41,865 nucleotides of DNA from an uncultured Parvularculaceae bacterium. GTDB lineage: Bacteria; Pseudomonadota; Alphaproteobacteria; Caulobacterales; Parvularculaceae. The notes beneath the pieces are model-generated. The model was not told the origin of the DNA. It saw nothing but the letters and a program-made list of their open reading frames with translations, and ran no database searches. The DNA is taken from the NCBI GenBank assembly GCA_938015425.1, contig CALLPQ010000077.1, positions 1-41,865 on the forward strand, written 5' to 3'. How positions within the stretch are numbered: position 1 is the first letter of the stretch; each line of letters starts with the position of its first letter. A program made the position numbers and the translations under genes. Below, in pieces: positions 26,500 through 34,996 of this stretch.

Positions 26500-27933
26500 T
26501 TAGTCAAGCATAGATAAAATCTTGATAATTTTTTTAGTCTTAGAGGAAAAAAGTTTTTCCGTAAAAAATGAGCTGGCAACCCGTTTTGAGGCTTCCCCTC
26601 TGGTCGGGTAGGGGGCAATATAATTCGTGAACGATTTAATTTTTTGTTTATTGGCAATGGCATAAGCCCATGGTTGTAATAAATCGCCAGCGTTTTTTCC
26701 AACAATTGAAGCCCCTAGAATACGTTCTTTTTTGTCAATAATGACTTTAATTTTACCTGCTGTTGTGCCTTCGGCAATTGCCCGATCATTTTCGGAAAAT
26801 TCCCAATGTTTTACAATAATAGTGCCATATTTTTCGCGTGCTTTAGCTTCGGTTAGGCCAACATGGGCGAGTTCTGGATCGCTATAGGTGACCCATGGGG
26901 AAATTTCATTGGCAAGGTTTTTACCCTTGGAGAGTTTAAACAATAAATTGCGGATGATAAGCCCCGCATGATAGCCGGCAACATGGGTGAATTGTAAACC
27001 GCCTGCAATGTCCCCAATGGCGTAAACATGCTTATTACTGGTTTGTAGATAGGGGTCTACATCAATACCGCGGCGATCATGTTTTATCTCTGCGGCTTCC
27101 AGATTTAATCCGTCAATATTGGGTTTTCGTCCCACAGCCAACAATAGGTGTGATCCTGTAATTGTTTTTGTGTCACCGCCTTCTATCTCGATGGTGATCG
27201 CGCCATCAACATTTTTGCTGACGCCTGTTGCTTTGACATTTTCAAGAATGGTCATACCTTCTTTAATCAAAGATTCCCGCACGACACTGACAAGTTCAGG
27301 ATCATCATTGCCCATAATAGAGGGGGCAGCCTCAATCAGTGTGACTTGACTGCCGAGGCGTAAATGGGCTTGGGCCATTTCGACCCCAATGGGTCCGCCG
27401 CCAATAACCAGTAAGTGATCGGGTTTGGTGCGGTTTTCAAAAAGGGTCTCGTTCGTGAGATAGGGGACAGTATCAAGCCCTGGAATAGGCGGCACGCACG
27501 GAGAGGATCCTGTGGAGACGATAATAAATTTGGCATCAATAATATAATCGCCGGCGGTGATTTGTTTTGGTCCGGTAAATTTTCCAAATTCGCGAATGAC
27601 GGTGCATCCCAATCCTTCAAACCGTTCCTGACTGTCATGAGGCGCGATTGTGTCAATGGCGCTGCGGACATGGTCCATCGCGGCGCCGTAATCAATGGTT
27701 GGTTCATCCGCATGGACACCATATTTACTGGCTGTGCGGATATTGGCTGCGGCTGCGGCTGCGCTTAATAATGCTTTAGAAGGGACACAACCATAATTTA
27801 GACAATCACCACCCATTTCTCCTTTTTCGATAAGCACAACTTTTTTCCCAAGTTGTGCCGCACCGGCGGCAACAGATAACCCGCCGGAGCCTGCGCCAAT
27901 AACACAAATATCGGTTTTTATTTTTTGGACCAT
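26500..27933 (-). CDS. Mercuric reductase-like FAD disulfide oxidoreductase
   Basis: A 477-residue flavoprotein of the pyridine-nucleotide disulfide oxidoreductase class I family. The FAD motif GAGSGG (13-18) is present, then GGDCLNYGCVPSK with redox cysteines 44 and 49. The NAD(P)H motif is GGGPIG, and the second FAD-contact region is AIGDIAGG. The dimer-interface motif that in dihydrolipoamide dehydrogenase reads HxHPT..E is IAPYPTRGEASKR here, so the base histidine is replaced by tyrosine. There is no mercury-binding N-terminal domain and no C-terminal cysteine pair, so true MerA is unlikely. The upstream neighbour is a TVP38 membrane protein, a common pairing or fusion for this subfamily. 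The substrate is unknown. Confidence 0.85.
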   Translation of the reverse strand: MVQKIKTDICVIGAGSGGLSVAAGAAQLGKKVVLIEKGEMGGDCLNYGCVPSKALLSAAAAAANIRTASKYGVHADEPTIDYGAAMDHVRSAIDTIAPHDSQERFEGLGCTVIREFGKFTGPKQITAGDYIIDAKFIIVSTGSSPCVPPIPGLDTVPYLTNETLFENRTKPDHLLVIGGGPIGVEMAQAHLRLGSQVTLIEAAPSIMGNDDPELVSVVRESLIKEGMTILENVKATGVSKNVDGAITIEIEGGDTKTITGSHLLLAVGRKPNIDGLNLEAAEIKHDRRGIDVDPYLQTSNKHVYAIGDIAGGLQFTHVAGYHAGLIIRNLLFKLSKGKNLANEISPWVTYSDPELAHVGLTEAKAREKYGTIIVKHWEFSENDRAIAEGTTAGKIKVIIDKKERILGASIVGKNAGDLLQPWAYAIANKQKIKSFTNYIAPYPTRGEASKRVASSFFTEKLFSSKTKKIIKILSMLD

Positions 27934-28013
27934 GAAAATGATGCTTTCTATATTATATATTTTCTGTTGAACTGGCTTTTAAAAATTTGATTGGATGAAT
28001 AGATACAAGTTTG

Positions 28014-28769
28014 TTAAACCGCTTTGTTTTTTTTGAAAAACCGTTTGTAAATAACGGGGATAAGGGCGACCGCAAATAGGGCAATTAAAGCTGGTGCGAC
28101 TTTAGCGCCGAGGCTGCCTATCAGCGCGTTTGTATCATCAAGGCTTACGGTTTCATCACGGATAAAGTCAGCTGCACTAGCGCCAACCCAACTATAGGCC
28201 ATAGTGCCAGGTATGATCCCGAAAAATGTGGTTACAAGGTAATGGCGATATTTCGCCCCTAATAAAGCGGGGGCAATATTGGCCACAGCAAAAGGCACCG
28301 CAGGCACCAATCTCATCACAAATAGATAAGAGATCGGACTTTGATTAAATTCATCTTCCATTTTACCTAAAAACGGTCCGGCGACTTTTCTTAGAACCTC
28401 GCCAAGGGAGGTTTTGGCAATCACGAACAAGATGGAAGCCCCAAGGGTTGCACCAACTACGGTTGCAGCTGTGCTAATGAGAGGAAGAAAACCAAAAGAA
28501 AGTCCGAACAGGGCCCCGCCCGCAAGGGTGATAATCAGGCCGGGTACCATAAAGGCAGTCGCTGCCGCATAGGCTAAGGCATAAATAACAATCACTAATA
28601 GCAAGTTTTTTGCAACCTGCGCATCAATCCACCCAATATTATCGCGTAGACTTTGTAGGTTTAAATATTGATTAGCCCCTGACGCAAAAAACGTAACCAA
28701 TCCCCCGACTATGATAATTAACGGTATAAAGCGTATGAATGGATTGGTTGTTTTGGTTGATTCGTCCAT
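28014..28769 (-). CDS. TVP38/TMEM64 family membrane protein
   Basis: A 251-residue integral membrane protein of the TVP38/TMEM64 (VTT) superfamily. A short cytoplasmic N terminus precedes TM1 (about 13-29). The family core includes GLIITLAGGALFGLSFGF and FLGKMEDEFNQSPISYLFVMRLVPAVPFA (cut here), where the RLVP segment forms the re-entrant loop, and the C terminus ends in a basic tail. I chose ATG 28769 with GGA about 13 bases upstream, since an upstream in-frame TTG at 28784 lies in that ribosome-site region. It lies 80 bases upstream of the flavin oxidoreductase and in the same direction. A paired membrane-redox function is plausible but not proven. Confidence 0.85.
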   Translation of the reverse strand: MDESTKTTNPFIRFIPLIIIVGGLVTFFASGANQYLNLQSLRDNIGWIDAQVAKNLLLVIVIYALAYAAATAFMVPGLIITLAGGALFGLSFGFLPLISTAATVVGATLGASILFVIAKTSLGEVLRKVAGPFLGKMEDEFNQSPISYLFVMRLVPAVPFAVANIAPALLGAKYRHYLVTTFFGIIPGTMAYSWVGASAADFIRDETVSLDDTNALIGSLGAKVAPALIALFAVALIPVIYKRFFKKNKAV

Positions 28770-28980
28770 TTGATAAATTTCCAATATTTTAGAATGTTAT
28801 AGTGTATTTGGGTGTGTACTTAATCGTGCATGAAGGCCACTTATAAATGAGTTTTGATTTTGCCTTTGGGTGTCTATCAGAAAAGCTAATAACAGGATTT
28901 AAAACTATTCTCTTTTCGTGTCACATATTAGCGAGATTTATTTGATTTTAAATATAGAATCTAATGGTGCAGATGGTAAT

Positions 28981-29064
28981 GGTCTTGACGCAACCATAAA
29001 GCAAAAATGTGCTGGATGAATTTAATTGGATAATGTGCTGGCAAATTCACGATTGGTCTTGACG
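28981..29064 (+). repeat. A-B-B-A arrangement of two 10-bp direct repeats
   Basis: GGTCTTGACG occurs at 28981-28990 and 29055-29064. AATGTGCTGG occurs at 29006-29015 and 29032-29041. The order is A-B-B-A, all in the same orientation, with spacers of 15, 16 and 13 bases. TTGACG within each A copy resembles a -35 hexamer. Confidence 0.75.
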
Positions 29065-29087
29065 TTTTGGCCTGATTTGGTTATCTC
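29059..29087 (+). promoter_or_regulatory. Candidate promoter for rpmH
   Basis: TTGACG (29059-29064, five of six bases of the -35 consensus) is followed by a 17-base spacer and TATCTC (29082-29087), a weak -10. Its start site would leave a leader of about 210 bases before rpmH. The -35 lies inside the second A repeat. Confidence 0.4.
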
Positions 29088-29303
29088 GCTCCTTTCTCTG
29101 TTCTACTAACAATAGAGCCTACTATTTCTATATTTTAAGAAGTACCTAACTTTACAGGCCCCAAGTTTAATCGCTTGATATTACGAGTTGTATGGGCATA
29201 TTACACAAATCCAGTTATTTGCGTGATAAATAGGGATAAATGGTAATTTTTGAAAGCCCGTTATTTTTCAAACCCCTAAGGGTTATGATTAGAGGATTAT
29301 GAT

Positions 29304-29438
29304 ATGAAACGTACCTATCAACCAAGTCGTCTTGTGCGCAAACGTCGTCACGGTTTCCGTGCACGTAAGGCAACTAAAGCGGGTCGTAAAATTCTGGCAA
29401 GGCGCCGCGCGCGGGGCCGTAAGAGTTTATCTGCCTAG
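29304..29438 (+). CDS. rpmH: 50S ribosomal protein L34
   Basis: A 44-residue ribosomal protein L34 (too short for most frame calls, read directly from the DNA). The sequence begins [18 protein letters not shown] and ends with the usual Arg/Lys-rich tail [18 protein letters not shown]. Length and composition match the family exactly. AGAGGA at 29291 is the ribosome site. It heads the rpmH-rnpA-yidC-engB order that is conserved around the translocation and RNA-processing genes of many bacteria. Confidence 0.97.
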   Translation: MKRTYQPSRLVRKRRHGFRARKATKAGRKILARRRARGRKSLSA

Positions 29439-29533
29439 ATTTCAAGAGCTTATTTGCCTAGGGTTAATGGCCAAGCCGAGCTGATATTTGTTCATGCCAA
29501 GAGCAATATTCCTAATTATCAAGATGAATTTGA

Positions 29534-29563
29534 GGGTGCTAATGTTCGCGTTAGCGCTCTTTT
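29534..29563 (+). terminator. Possible attenuator between rpmH and rnpA
   Basis: GGGTGCTAA (29534-29542) pairs with TTAGCGCTC (29551-29559) through nine base pairs including two G-U pairs, with an eight-base loop, and is followed by TTTT. It lies within the unusually long 262-base rpmH-rnpA gap. It could limit read-through so that L34 is made in excess of RnpA. Confidence 0.5.
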
Positions 29564-29703
29564 GCATTTAAATCCTGTTTTCCTCGTTGATTTTCAAATA
29601 GGCCTTTTACTATAAATCTATGATATCACTAATTTTTTAGGGTTAGTCATCCGCCCTGATTAGGGCATTTGGACTAAAGTTTTGTTTAACCTTAACCTCG
29701 GTG

Positions 29704-30198
29704 ATGAGTCTGGAATATTGTGTGAAAATAGAATCACTGAAAAAACGATCGGATTTTTTGGCCTTGCGTCGTGCTCCTTCTATCTCGAAGCGGGGGTTTA
29801 AGCTTGTGCGGGGGGATGGACGCCTCCGCGTCAAAAGCCATGGGGGACGTTCAGGGCTTCCTCGTCAAGAAGTCTCCCTTATGGAACAAGACCCATCCAG
29901 TGAAGAAAATAGTGTGCGGGTGGGGTATACGGTGACAAAAAAGCTGGGTAATGCTGTGCGTCGCAACCGGATAAAGAGGCGATTAAAATCTGCAATTATC
30001 TCGGTTTTACCCCTTCAAGATGACAAGAACTCTGACTATGTAGTGATAGCGCACCGTGGCGCTTATGATATGCCTTTTGCTGAATTGATAAAAGAGATGG
30101 CGCAGGCATTGACCGAGTTGCAATTGGCGGCCATTAAACATGACCGTACGCCCGAAGAAAAAGCCAGAGGGGCAAAAGCTAAAGGGACAAAAAGCTAA
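29704..30198 (+). CDS. rnpA: Ribonuclease P protein component
   Basis: The protein subunit of RNase P, which binds the catalytic RNA and helps remove 5' leaders from tRNA precursors. The N-terminal ESLKKRSDFLALRR and the RNA-binding VTKKLGNAVRRNRIKRRLK are diagnostic, and the C terminus ends with the usual helix (AELIKEMAQAL). It is about 165 residues long instead of about 120. The excess is an insert of roughly 25-30 polar residues between the first strands and the RNR motif, plus a short basic C-terminal tail. The start is uncertain: GTG 29701, ATG 29704 or GTG 29722 (which would give the N terminus most like relatives). Confidence 0.9.
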   Translation: MSLEYCVKIESLKKRSDFLALRRAPSISKRGFKLVRGDGRLRVKSHGGRSGLPRQEVSLMEQDPSSEENSVRVGYTVTKKLGNAVRRNRIKRRLKSAIISVLPLQDDKNSDYVVIAHRGAYDMPFAELIKEMAQALTELQLAAIKHDRTPEEKARGAKAKGTKS

Positions 30199-30282
30199 AA
30201 GACTTTAGAGTTGATAGAAAAAACCATACGCAAAAGACAATAAACGCAAAAAGATAATAAACATAAAGAGACTGGGATATTC

Positions 30283-32112
30283 ATGGACCGTAATTTGATG
30301 TTGGCCATCGTGCTTTCCGCCGCCATATTGCTGGGGTGGGAGCTAACATTTGGGGCCTCTCAACGCGAAGCTTTGGAAGCCGCGAGAAAAGCACGCGAGA
30401 TTGAACTGGCCCAACAAACTGGCCAGAGCGTAAACCCGGCCACGGGACAAGTTACAGACCCGGCCACCGGTTTGGGCGGCGCTTTAGTCACCCCCCAGAC
30501 TTTTACCTCTTTAGAGCAGGCTTTAACGGGCGGCCCTGGCCGTGTTGAAATTGATACACCGGCCTTACGCGGATCAATTAACCTTATTGGTGGGCGGTTT
30601 GATGATTTGGCCCTTAAAAAATATAACGAGACGCTGGATAAAGACAGTAAGAATATTCAGCTTTTGCAACCTAATAAAGTGAAATTTGCGCAATTCGTTG
30701 AACAGGGCTGGCTTTTGGCTGGTGTGCAAACGTCTAATAAAGCGTGGATTTTGACCAATGGGTCCCGCTTAACGCCGCAATCCCCCGTGACATTGACTCT
30801 TGAAGAAGGCGGGGTTGTTTTTACAAAGACGATTTCAGTTGATGAGAATTATATGTTCTCGATTGATCAAAAGGTCAGCAATCAAAATACTCAAGCGGTG
30901 GATGTTACGCCCTACGGTAAGGTTATTCAACGAGGTATCCCTCTCAATAAAAAGGGAAGCCCCATTTTACATGAAGGGGCTGTGGGGGTCGTTGCCGGCA
31001 AGGCTTATGATCGTAAATATCCCAAATTGGCGGACGGAAAAACCGTTGACCAATCGGGCGTTGGCGGTTGGGTGGGTATGACCAATAAATATTGGTTGGC
31101 GGCGGCTATACCGCCGCAAGACCGTGAATTTGCGATTACCTATAGAAATATCGGTACCGAAGCGGATCCTGTTTTCCGCGCGGCTTATACCCTTCCGGTG
31201 ATGACGATTGCTGCGGGGGAGAGCCAGACTTTAAAATCCCATGTCTTTGGCGGCGCCAAGGTTGTGGATATTTTAAAATCCTACCAAAAGCCGGTGGCTG
31301 ATGGGGGGTTAGGGGTTGTGGCCTTTGACAAAGCGATTGATTGGGGCAGGCTTAATTTCTTAACGCGGCCTATCTTTTTCGTATTGAATTTCTTTGGTGA
31401 TTTAACCGGTAATTTTGGTATTGCCATTATCATCTTGACCCTGATTATCAAGGCATTTTTGTTTCCCTTAGCCAATAAGGGATATGAATCTATGACGCGC
31501 ATGAAAAAGCTTCAACCAAAGCTTGAAAAGTTACGCGAGCGCCATGGCGAAGATAAAATGAAAATGCAGCAAGAAATGATGGAGCTGTATAAAAAAGAAA
31601 AAGTAAACCCGATGGCGGGGTGTTTGCCTATTTTGGTGCAAATGCCAATATTCTTTGCACTGTATAAAACCTTGTTTGTCACCATCGAATTGCGCCACGA
31701 ACCTTTTATCGGCTGGATACGGGATTTGTCTGCGCCTGACCCGACCAATATCTTTAATCTTTTCGGCCTTATTCCGTTTGACCCGACCACAATACCTCTC
31801 TTGGGGGCATTTTTGGGGGTTGGTATTTTGCCATTGATTATGGGCGCAGGCATGTGGTTTCAAATGTCGCTTAATCCGCCACCGCCAGATCCAACCCAGC
31901 GTCAAATCATGGCTATGTTGCCGATCATCTTTACATTTCTGTTTGCCGGATTTGCGGCTGGTCTTGTGATTTACTGGATTTGGAATACGGTTTTATCCGT
32001 ATTGCAACAAATGTTGATTATGAAGAAAAATGGCGTTGATATTGAATGGAAAGAACGATTTAAAATCTTCTTCCCAAAAGAGAAAACGCCTGACCCCAAA
32101 AGTAGCAATTAA
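30283..32112 (+). CDS. yidC: Membrane protein insertase YidC
   Basis: A 609-residue Oxa1-family insertase that places membrane proteins in the inner membrane with or without SecYEG. The N-terminal TM1 (about 4-24) is followed by a large periplasmic beta domain (about 60-340). The conserved C-terminal core of five helices includes KVNPMAGCLPILVQMPIFFA (about 442-461). The length is normal for Gram-negative YidC. The usual yidD gene between rnpA and yidC is missing; the 84-base gap is A-rich with imperfect repeats of GCAAAAAGATAATAAA. The engB start is 16 bases after the stop codon, so the genes are co-transcribed. Confidence 0.97.
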   Translation: MDRNLMLAIVLSAAILLGWELTFGASQREALEAARKAREIELAQQTGQSVNPATGQVTDPATGLGGALVTPQTFTSLEQALTGGPGRVEIDTPALRGSINLIGGRFDDLALKKYNETLDKDSKNIQLLQPNKVKFAQFVEQGWLLAGVQTSNKAWILTNGSRLTPQSPVTLTLEEGGVVFTKTISVDENYMFSIDQKVSNQNTQAVDVTPYGKVIQRGIPLNKKGSPILHEGAVGVVAGKAYDRKYPKLADGKTVDQSGVGGWVGMTNKYWLAAAIPPQDREFAITYRNIGTEADPVFRAAYTLPVMTIAAGESQTLKSHVFGGAKVVDILKSYQKPVADGGLGVVAFDKAIDWGRLNFLTRPIFFVLNFFGDLTGNFGIAIIILTLIIKAFLFPLANKGYESMTRMKKLQPKLEKLRERHGEDKMKMQQEMMELYKKEKVNPMAGCLPILVQMPIFFALYKTLFVTIELRHEPFIGWIRDLSAPDPTNIFNLFGLIPFDPTTIPLLGAFLGVGILPLIMGAGMWFQMSLNPPPPDPTQRQIMAMLPIIFTFLFAGFAAGLVIYWIWNTVLSVLQQMLIMKKNGVDIEWKERFKIFFPKEKTPDPKSSN

Positions 32113-32128
32113 AGAGTAGTGATTAATC

Positions 32129-32770
32129 ATGAGTGAGCAAGATCATGATGCGGCGGTGATTGAAAGCGCGCGCAAGCTGTTTGCGGGGCCTTGTGATTTT
32201 ATGCTTGGGGTCACCACGATAGAAGCCTTACCAGACGGCAATAGCGCCGAAGTAGCCTTTGCAGGGCGCTCTAATGTGGGCAAGTCAACATTGTTGAATG
32301 CGTTAACCGGGCGCAAGGGTTTGGCCCGTGCATCCAATACGCCCGGGCGCACCAGAGAATTGAATTTCTTTGATCTGGGGGGGCACTTGAAATTGGTGGA
32401 TCTACCCGGATATGGCTATGCAAAAGCCTCCCGCAAAGATGCCCATGCATGGACGAAGTTAACCCGTGATTATTTGCGTGGCCGCCTGGAATTGCGCCGT
32501 ATCTGTTTATTGATTGATAGCCGTCACGGGATTAAGCCAACAGATATCGAGATCATGGATATACTGGATAAGAGCGCCGTGATTTATCAAGTGGTTTTAA
32601 CCAAAACCGATAAAATCAAGCAGAGCGAATTAGCTAAAATAATGGCTGCTACCCACAAAGCTATTATTAGGCGACCGGCGGCTCATCCTATTGTGCGGGC
32701 AACTTCGTCCGAAAAGGGCTATGGCATTGCTGAATTGCGAGCAGATATTGCCGAGTTGGCTAAATCGTAA
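32129..32770 (+). CDS. engB: Ribosome biogenesis GTPase YihA/YsxC/EngB
   Basis: A 213-residue TrmE-Era-family GTPase needed for large-subunit assembly in many bacteria. The G1 motif GRSNVGKS (46-53), the G2 region TPGRT (71-75), G3 DLPG (91-94) and G4 TKTD (158-161) are all intact. The family context is right, directly after yidC. An argB gene usually follows in alphaproteobacteria but here the next gene is a convergent ion channel. The N terminus has about 20 residues before the first conserved segment, as in relatives. Confidence 0.95.
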   Translation: MSEQDHDAAVIESARKLFAGPCDFMLGVTTIEALPDGNSAEVAFAGRSNVGKSTLLNALTGRKGLARASNTPGRTRELNFFDLGGHLKLVDLPGYGYAKASRKDAHAWTKLTRDYLRGRLELRRICLLIDSRHGIKPTDIEIMDILDKSAVIYQVVLTKTDKIKQSELAKIMAATHKAIIRRPAAHPIVRATSSEKGYGIAELRADIAELAKS

Positions 32771-32802
32771 ACGGTGTTTTAAAAGTTAAGGGGTTTTCCA
32801 TT

Positions 32803-33549
32803 TTAATTTTTGGTGAAAGTGGATGCAATCAATCCCGCTGGTACGGCAACCAGTCCAAGGCCGATGAACAATATTACAGCCGTAAAAAGCTTGCCGCCAA
32901 TTGTTATGGGGTAGATATCGCCATAGCCAACAGTGGTTAGGGTCGATAAGGCCCACCATAAACTGGCTGGAATTGATGAAAATGTTTCTGGTTGAACATT
33001 ATGTTCAAAAAAGTAAATGCCTGTTGCTGCCATAAAGATGACGATTGTCGCAAGAGATAGAAATACAATCAGTTCAGGGAGGATATCACGAAACCCGTCT
33101 TGCAATCGTTGCAATGCGGTTGAATAGCGGCCAAGTTTGAAAATTCTGATTAGCCGCAACAACCTTATGGTTCTAATCACTTGTGAATTAGCCCCAAAAA
33201 AGATAATTGCGGGGGCAATGGCGAGAAAATCGATGATACCCCAAAAGCTGAATATATAATCTTTTTTAGAATGACTTAAATAGAGACGTGCGCAATATTC
33301 GGTTATAAATATTATCAATGTTATCAATTCTATGAAGCTAATAATCCTGATGGTATCAGGTGATAAAGAAGGAATAGTTGAGATACTGATTGCTATTAAC
33401 GAGATAATGATGACAATCTGCAGTGCTATTTCAATTGGCGTTGAAAATTTATAGGATTGACCCTTTTTCTTGAAATCTCGCTCTTCACCATTATTGTGGC
33501 CTGAATTCTCATCCGGGTTTTCTTGCGTGGATTTGTTTGATGACATCAT
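32803..33549 (-). CDS. Voltage-sensor-type potassium channel
   Basis: A 248-residue six-TM ion transporter family protein. A hydrophilic N terminus (1-34) precedes S1. S4 is unusually clear, with a basic residue every third position (Arg126, 129, 132, 135, Lys138). The pore loop carries the potassium filter TTVGYGD (205-211), followed by S6. This is a voltage-gated K-channel subunit of the Kv/KvAP type; four copies would form the channel. It lacks a cytoplasmic regulatory (RCK or cyclic-nucleotide) domain. It converges on engB and lies next to purD on the same strand, with a 62-base gap. Its physiological role is unknown. Confidence 0.92.
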   Translation of the reverse strand: MMSSNKSTQENPDENSGHNNGEERDFKKKGQSYKFSTPIEIALQIVIIISLIAISISTIPSLSPDTIRIISFIELITLIIFITEYCARLYLSHSKKDYIFSFWGIIDFLAIAPAIIFFGANSQVIRTIRLLRLIRIFKLGRYSTALQRLQDGFRDILPELIVFLSLATIVIFMAATGIYFFEHNVQPETFSSIPASLWWALSTLTTVGYGDIYPITIGGKLFTAVILFIGLGLVAVPAGLIASTFTKN

Positions 33550-33611
33550 TATGCCTCTTATTACCTGTTTATTATTCTAAATTCTCGATACCGAGTTTCT
33601 TGATTATTCAC

Positions 33612-34889
33612 TTAGCTGGATTCTTTTAAAGCACGCCAGCCAATATCTCTCCGGCAAAATCCTTCAGGCCAATCAATCACATCAACGCCTTGATAGGCTT
33701 TGTCCAATGCTTCTTTCACTGTCGGGGCTGTGGCTGTTATATTCAGTACACGCCCGCCATTGGCGGTTAATTGTCCGGTTTCCCCGACCTTTGTACCTGC
33801 GTGGAAAACAACCACATCATCAAGGGCGTTGGCTTTTTCTAAATTCTGAATCACAGAACCTTTTTGATAGGCACCGGGATAGCCTTTAGCGGCGAGCACA
33901 ATCAAGGCGGCGGCTTGATCAGACCATTTTAAACGATGCCCCTTTAATGTGCCTGTCGCGGCAGCGTGCAAGACGGGCAATAAGTCACTGCCCAGAAGGC
34001 GCATCAGGATTTGGCATTCAGGGTCGCCAAAGCGCACATTATATTCAATGAGTTTTGGGCCTTCATCGGTGATCATAAGACCCGCAAACAAGACCCCGCA
34101 AAAGGGTGCGCCTTGGGCCTGCATATGGGCAATAGTGGGATTGATGATGCGGGTTAGGGTTTGCTCGCGCATTGTATCGGTAAAAATAGAAGGCGGCGCA
34201 TAGGCCCCCATACCGCCTGTGTTCGGGCCGGTATCCCCTTCGCCTACGCGTTTATGATCTTGGGCAGCCATTAGCGGGAGAACGGTTTCCCCATCGCAAA
34301 TGGCAAAAAAGCTGACCTCTTCCCCCTCCATAAATTCTTCAATGACGATCTCGTGGCCGCTTTCTCCAAAGGCACCGTCGAACATATCATCTATGGCGTT
34401 GATGGCTTCTGCTTTGGAGTGGGCGATAATAACCCCTTTGCCGGCGGCTAATCCGTCGGCTTTAATGACAAAAGGGGCGTCAAAACTGTCTAAAGAGGCT
34501 TTAGCGGGCGCCGCTTGTGAAAACCGTTGATAGCCCGCCGTGGGAATATTGGCTTGCTTGCAAACATCTTTCATATACCCTTTTGAACTTTCCAGGAGGG
34601 CAGCAGCGCGGGTGGGCCCGAAGCAGGGAATGTTATTTTGCGCTAATTTATCGGCAATCCCCATTGCCAGAGGATTTTCTGGCCCTACAATCACTAAATC
34701 TATAGATTTTTCTGTGGCGATGGCTAGGATTGCCTCTATATCAGTATCGGCAATAGGGAGTGATTCCCCGATGTCATTGAGGCCCGTATTTCCGGGTATA
34801 AGATAAAGCTTGGAAAGATTGGGGCTTTGCGCAATCTTCCATCCCAGCGCATGTTCGCGCCCACCGCCGCCGATTAACAGGACTTTCAC
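33612..34889 (-). CDS. purD: Phosphoribosylamine-glycine ligase
   Basis: A 425-residue ATP-grasp enzyme, glycinamide ribonucleotide synthetase, the second step of purine biosynthesis. It makes GAR from phosphoribosylamine, glycine and ATP. The start MKVLLIGGGGREHALGWK, the GPEN segment near 70, the ATP-grasp segment KADGLAAGKGV and GDTGPNTGGMGAY, and the magnesium-site VRFGDPE are all present. The length is standard. A ribosome site (AGGAGAA) is visible upstream on the minus strand. It is divergent from the TonB-like gene, with 107 bases between. In many alphaproteobacteria purD lies near xseA, as here. Confidence 0.97.
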   Translation of the reverse strand: MKVLLIGGGGREHALGWKIAQSPNLSKLYLIPGNTGLNDIGESLPIADTDIEAILAIATEKSIDLVIVGPENPLAMGIADKLAQNNIPCFGPTRAAALLESSKGYMKDVCKQANIPTAGYQRFSQAAPAKASLDSFDAPFVIKADGLAAGKGVIIAHSKAEAINAIDDMFDGAFGESGHEIVIEEFMEGEEVSFFAICDGETVLPLMAAQDHKRVGEGDTGPNTGGMGAYAPPSIFTDTMREQTLTRIINPTIAHMQAQGAPFCGVLFAGLMITDEGPKLIEYNVRFGDPECQILMRLLGSDLLPVLHAAATGTLKGHRLKWSDQAAALIVLAAKGYPGAYQKGSVIQNLEKANALDDVVVFHAGTKVGETGQLTANGGRVLNITATAPTVKEALDKAYQGVDVIDWPEGFCRRDIGWRALKESS

Positions 34890-34996
34890 GTGGTTCTCCT
34901 TTTTTTCAGTTTAAAAGCGTTTACGCAGTCTCTAAAAGCAGATCAATTGATAAGGGATGAAATAAGCCATTTGAATGCCTTTATTATAGGATATGG

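Larger units (their letters stand above)
28770..29303 (+). other. 534-base divergent intergenic region before rpmH
   Basis: No credible protein or tRNA is seen. The region contains the A-B-B-A direct repeats at 28981-29064, a promoter-like pair downstream of them and an AGAGGA ribosome site for rpmH at 29291-29296. A small ACCCCTAAGGGT palindrome lies just before the ribosome site. The length is unusual for the space upstream of rpmH, so regulation of the ribosome/translocation block may sit here. Confidence 0.55.

Noticed and set aside
26500-27933. The flavoprotein as a genuine mercuric reductase.
   Set aside because: It lacks the mercury-binding N-terminal domain and C-terminal cysteine pair, and no mer genes are nearby.
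28770-29303. A riboswitch or tRNA upstream of rpmH.
   Set aside because: I see no cloverleaf or known riboswitch core; only short repeats and a weak promoter.
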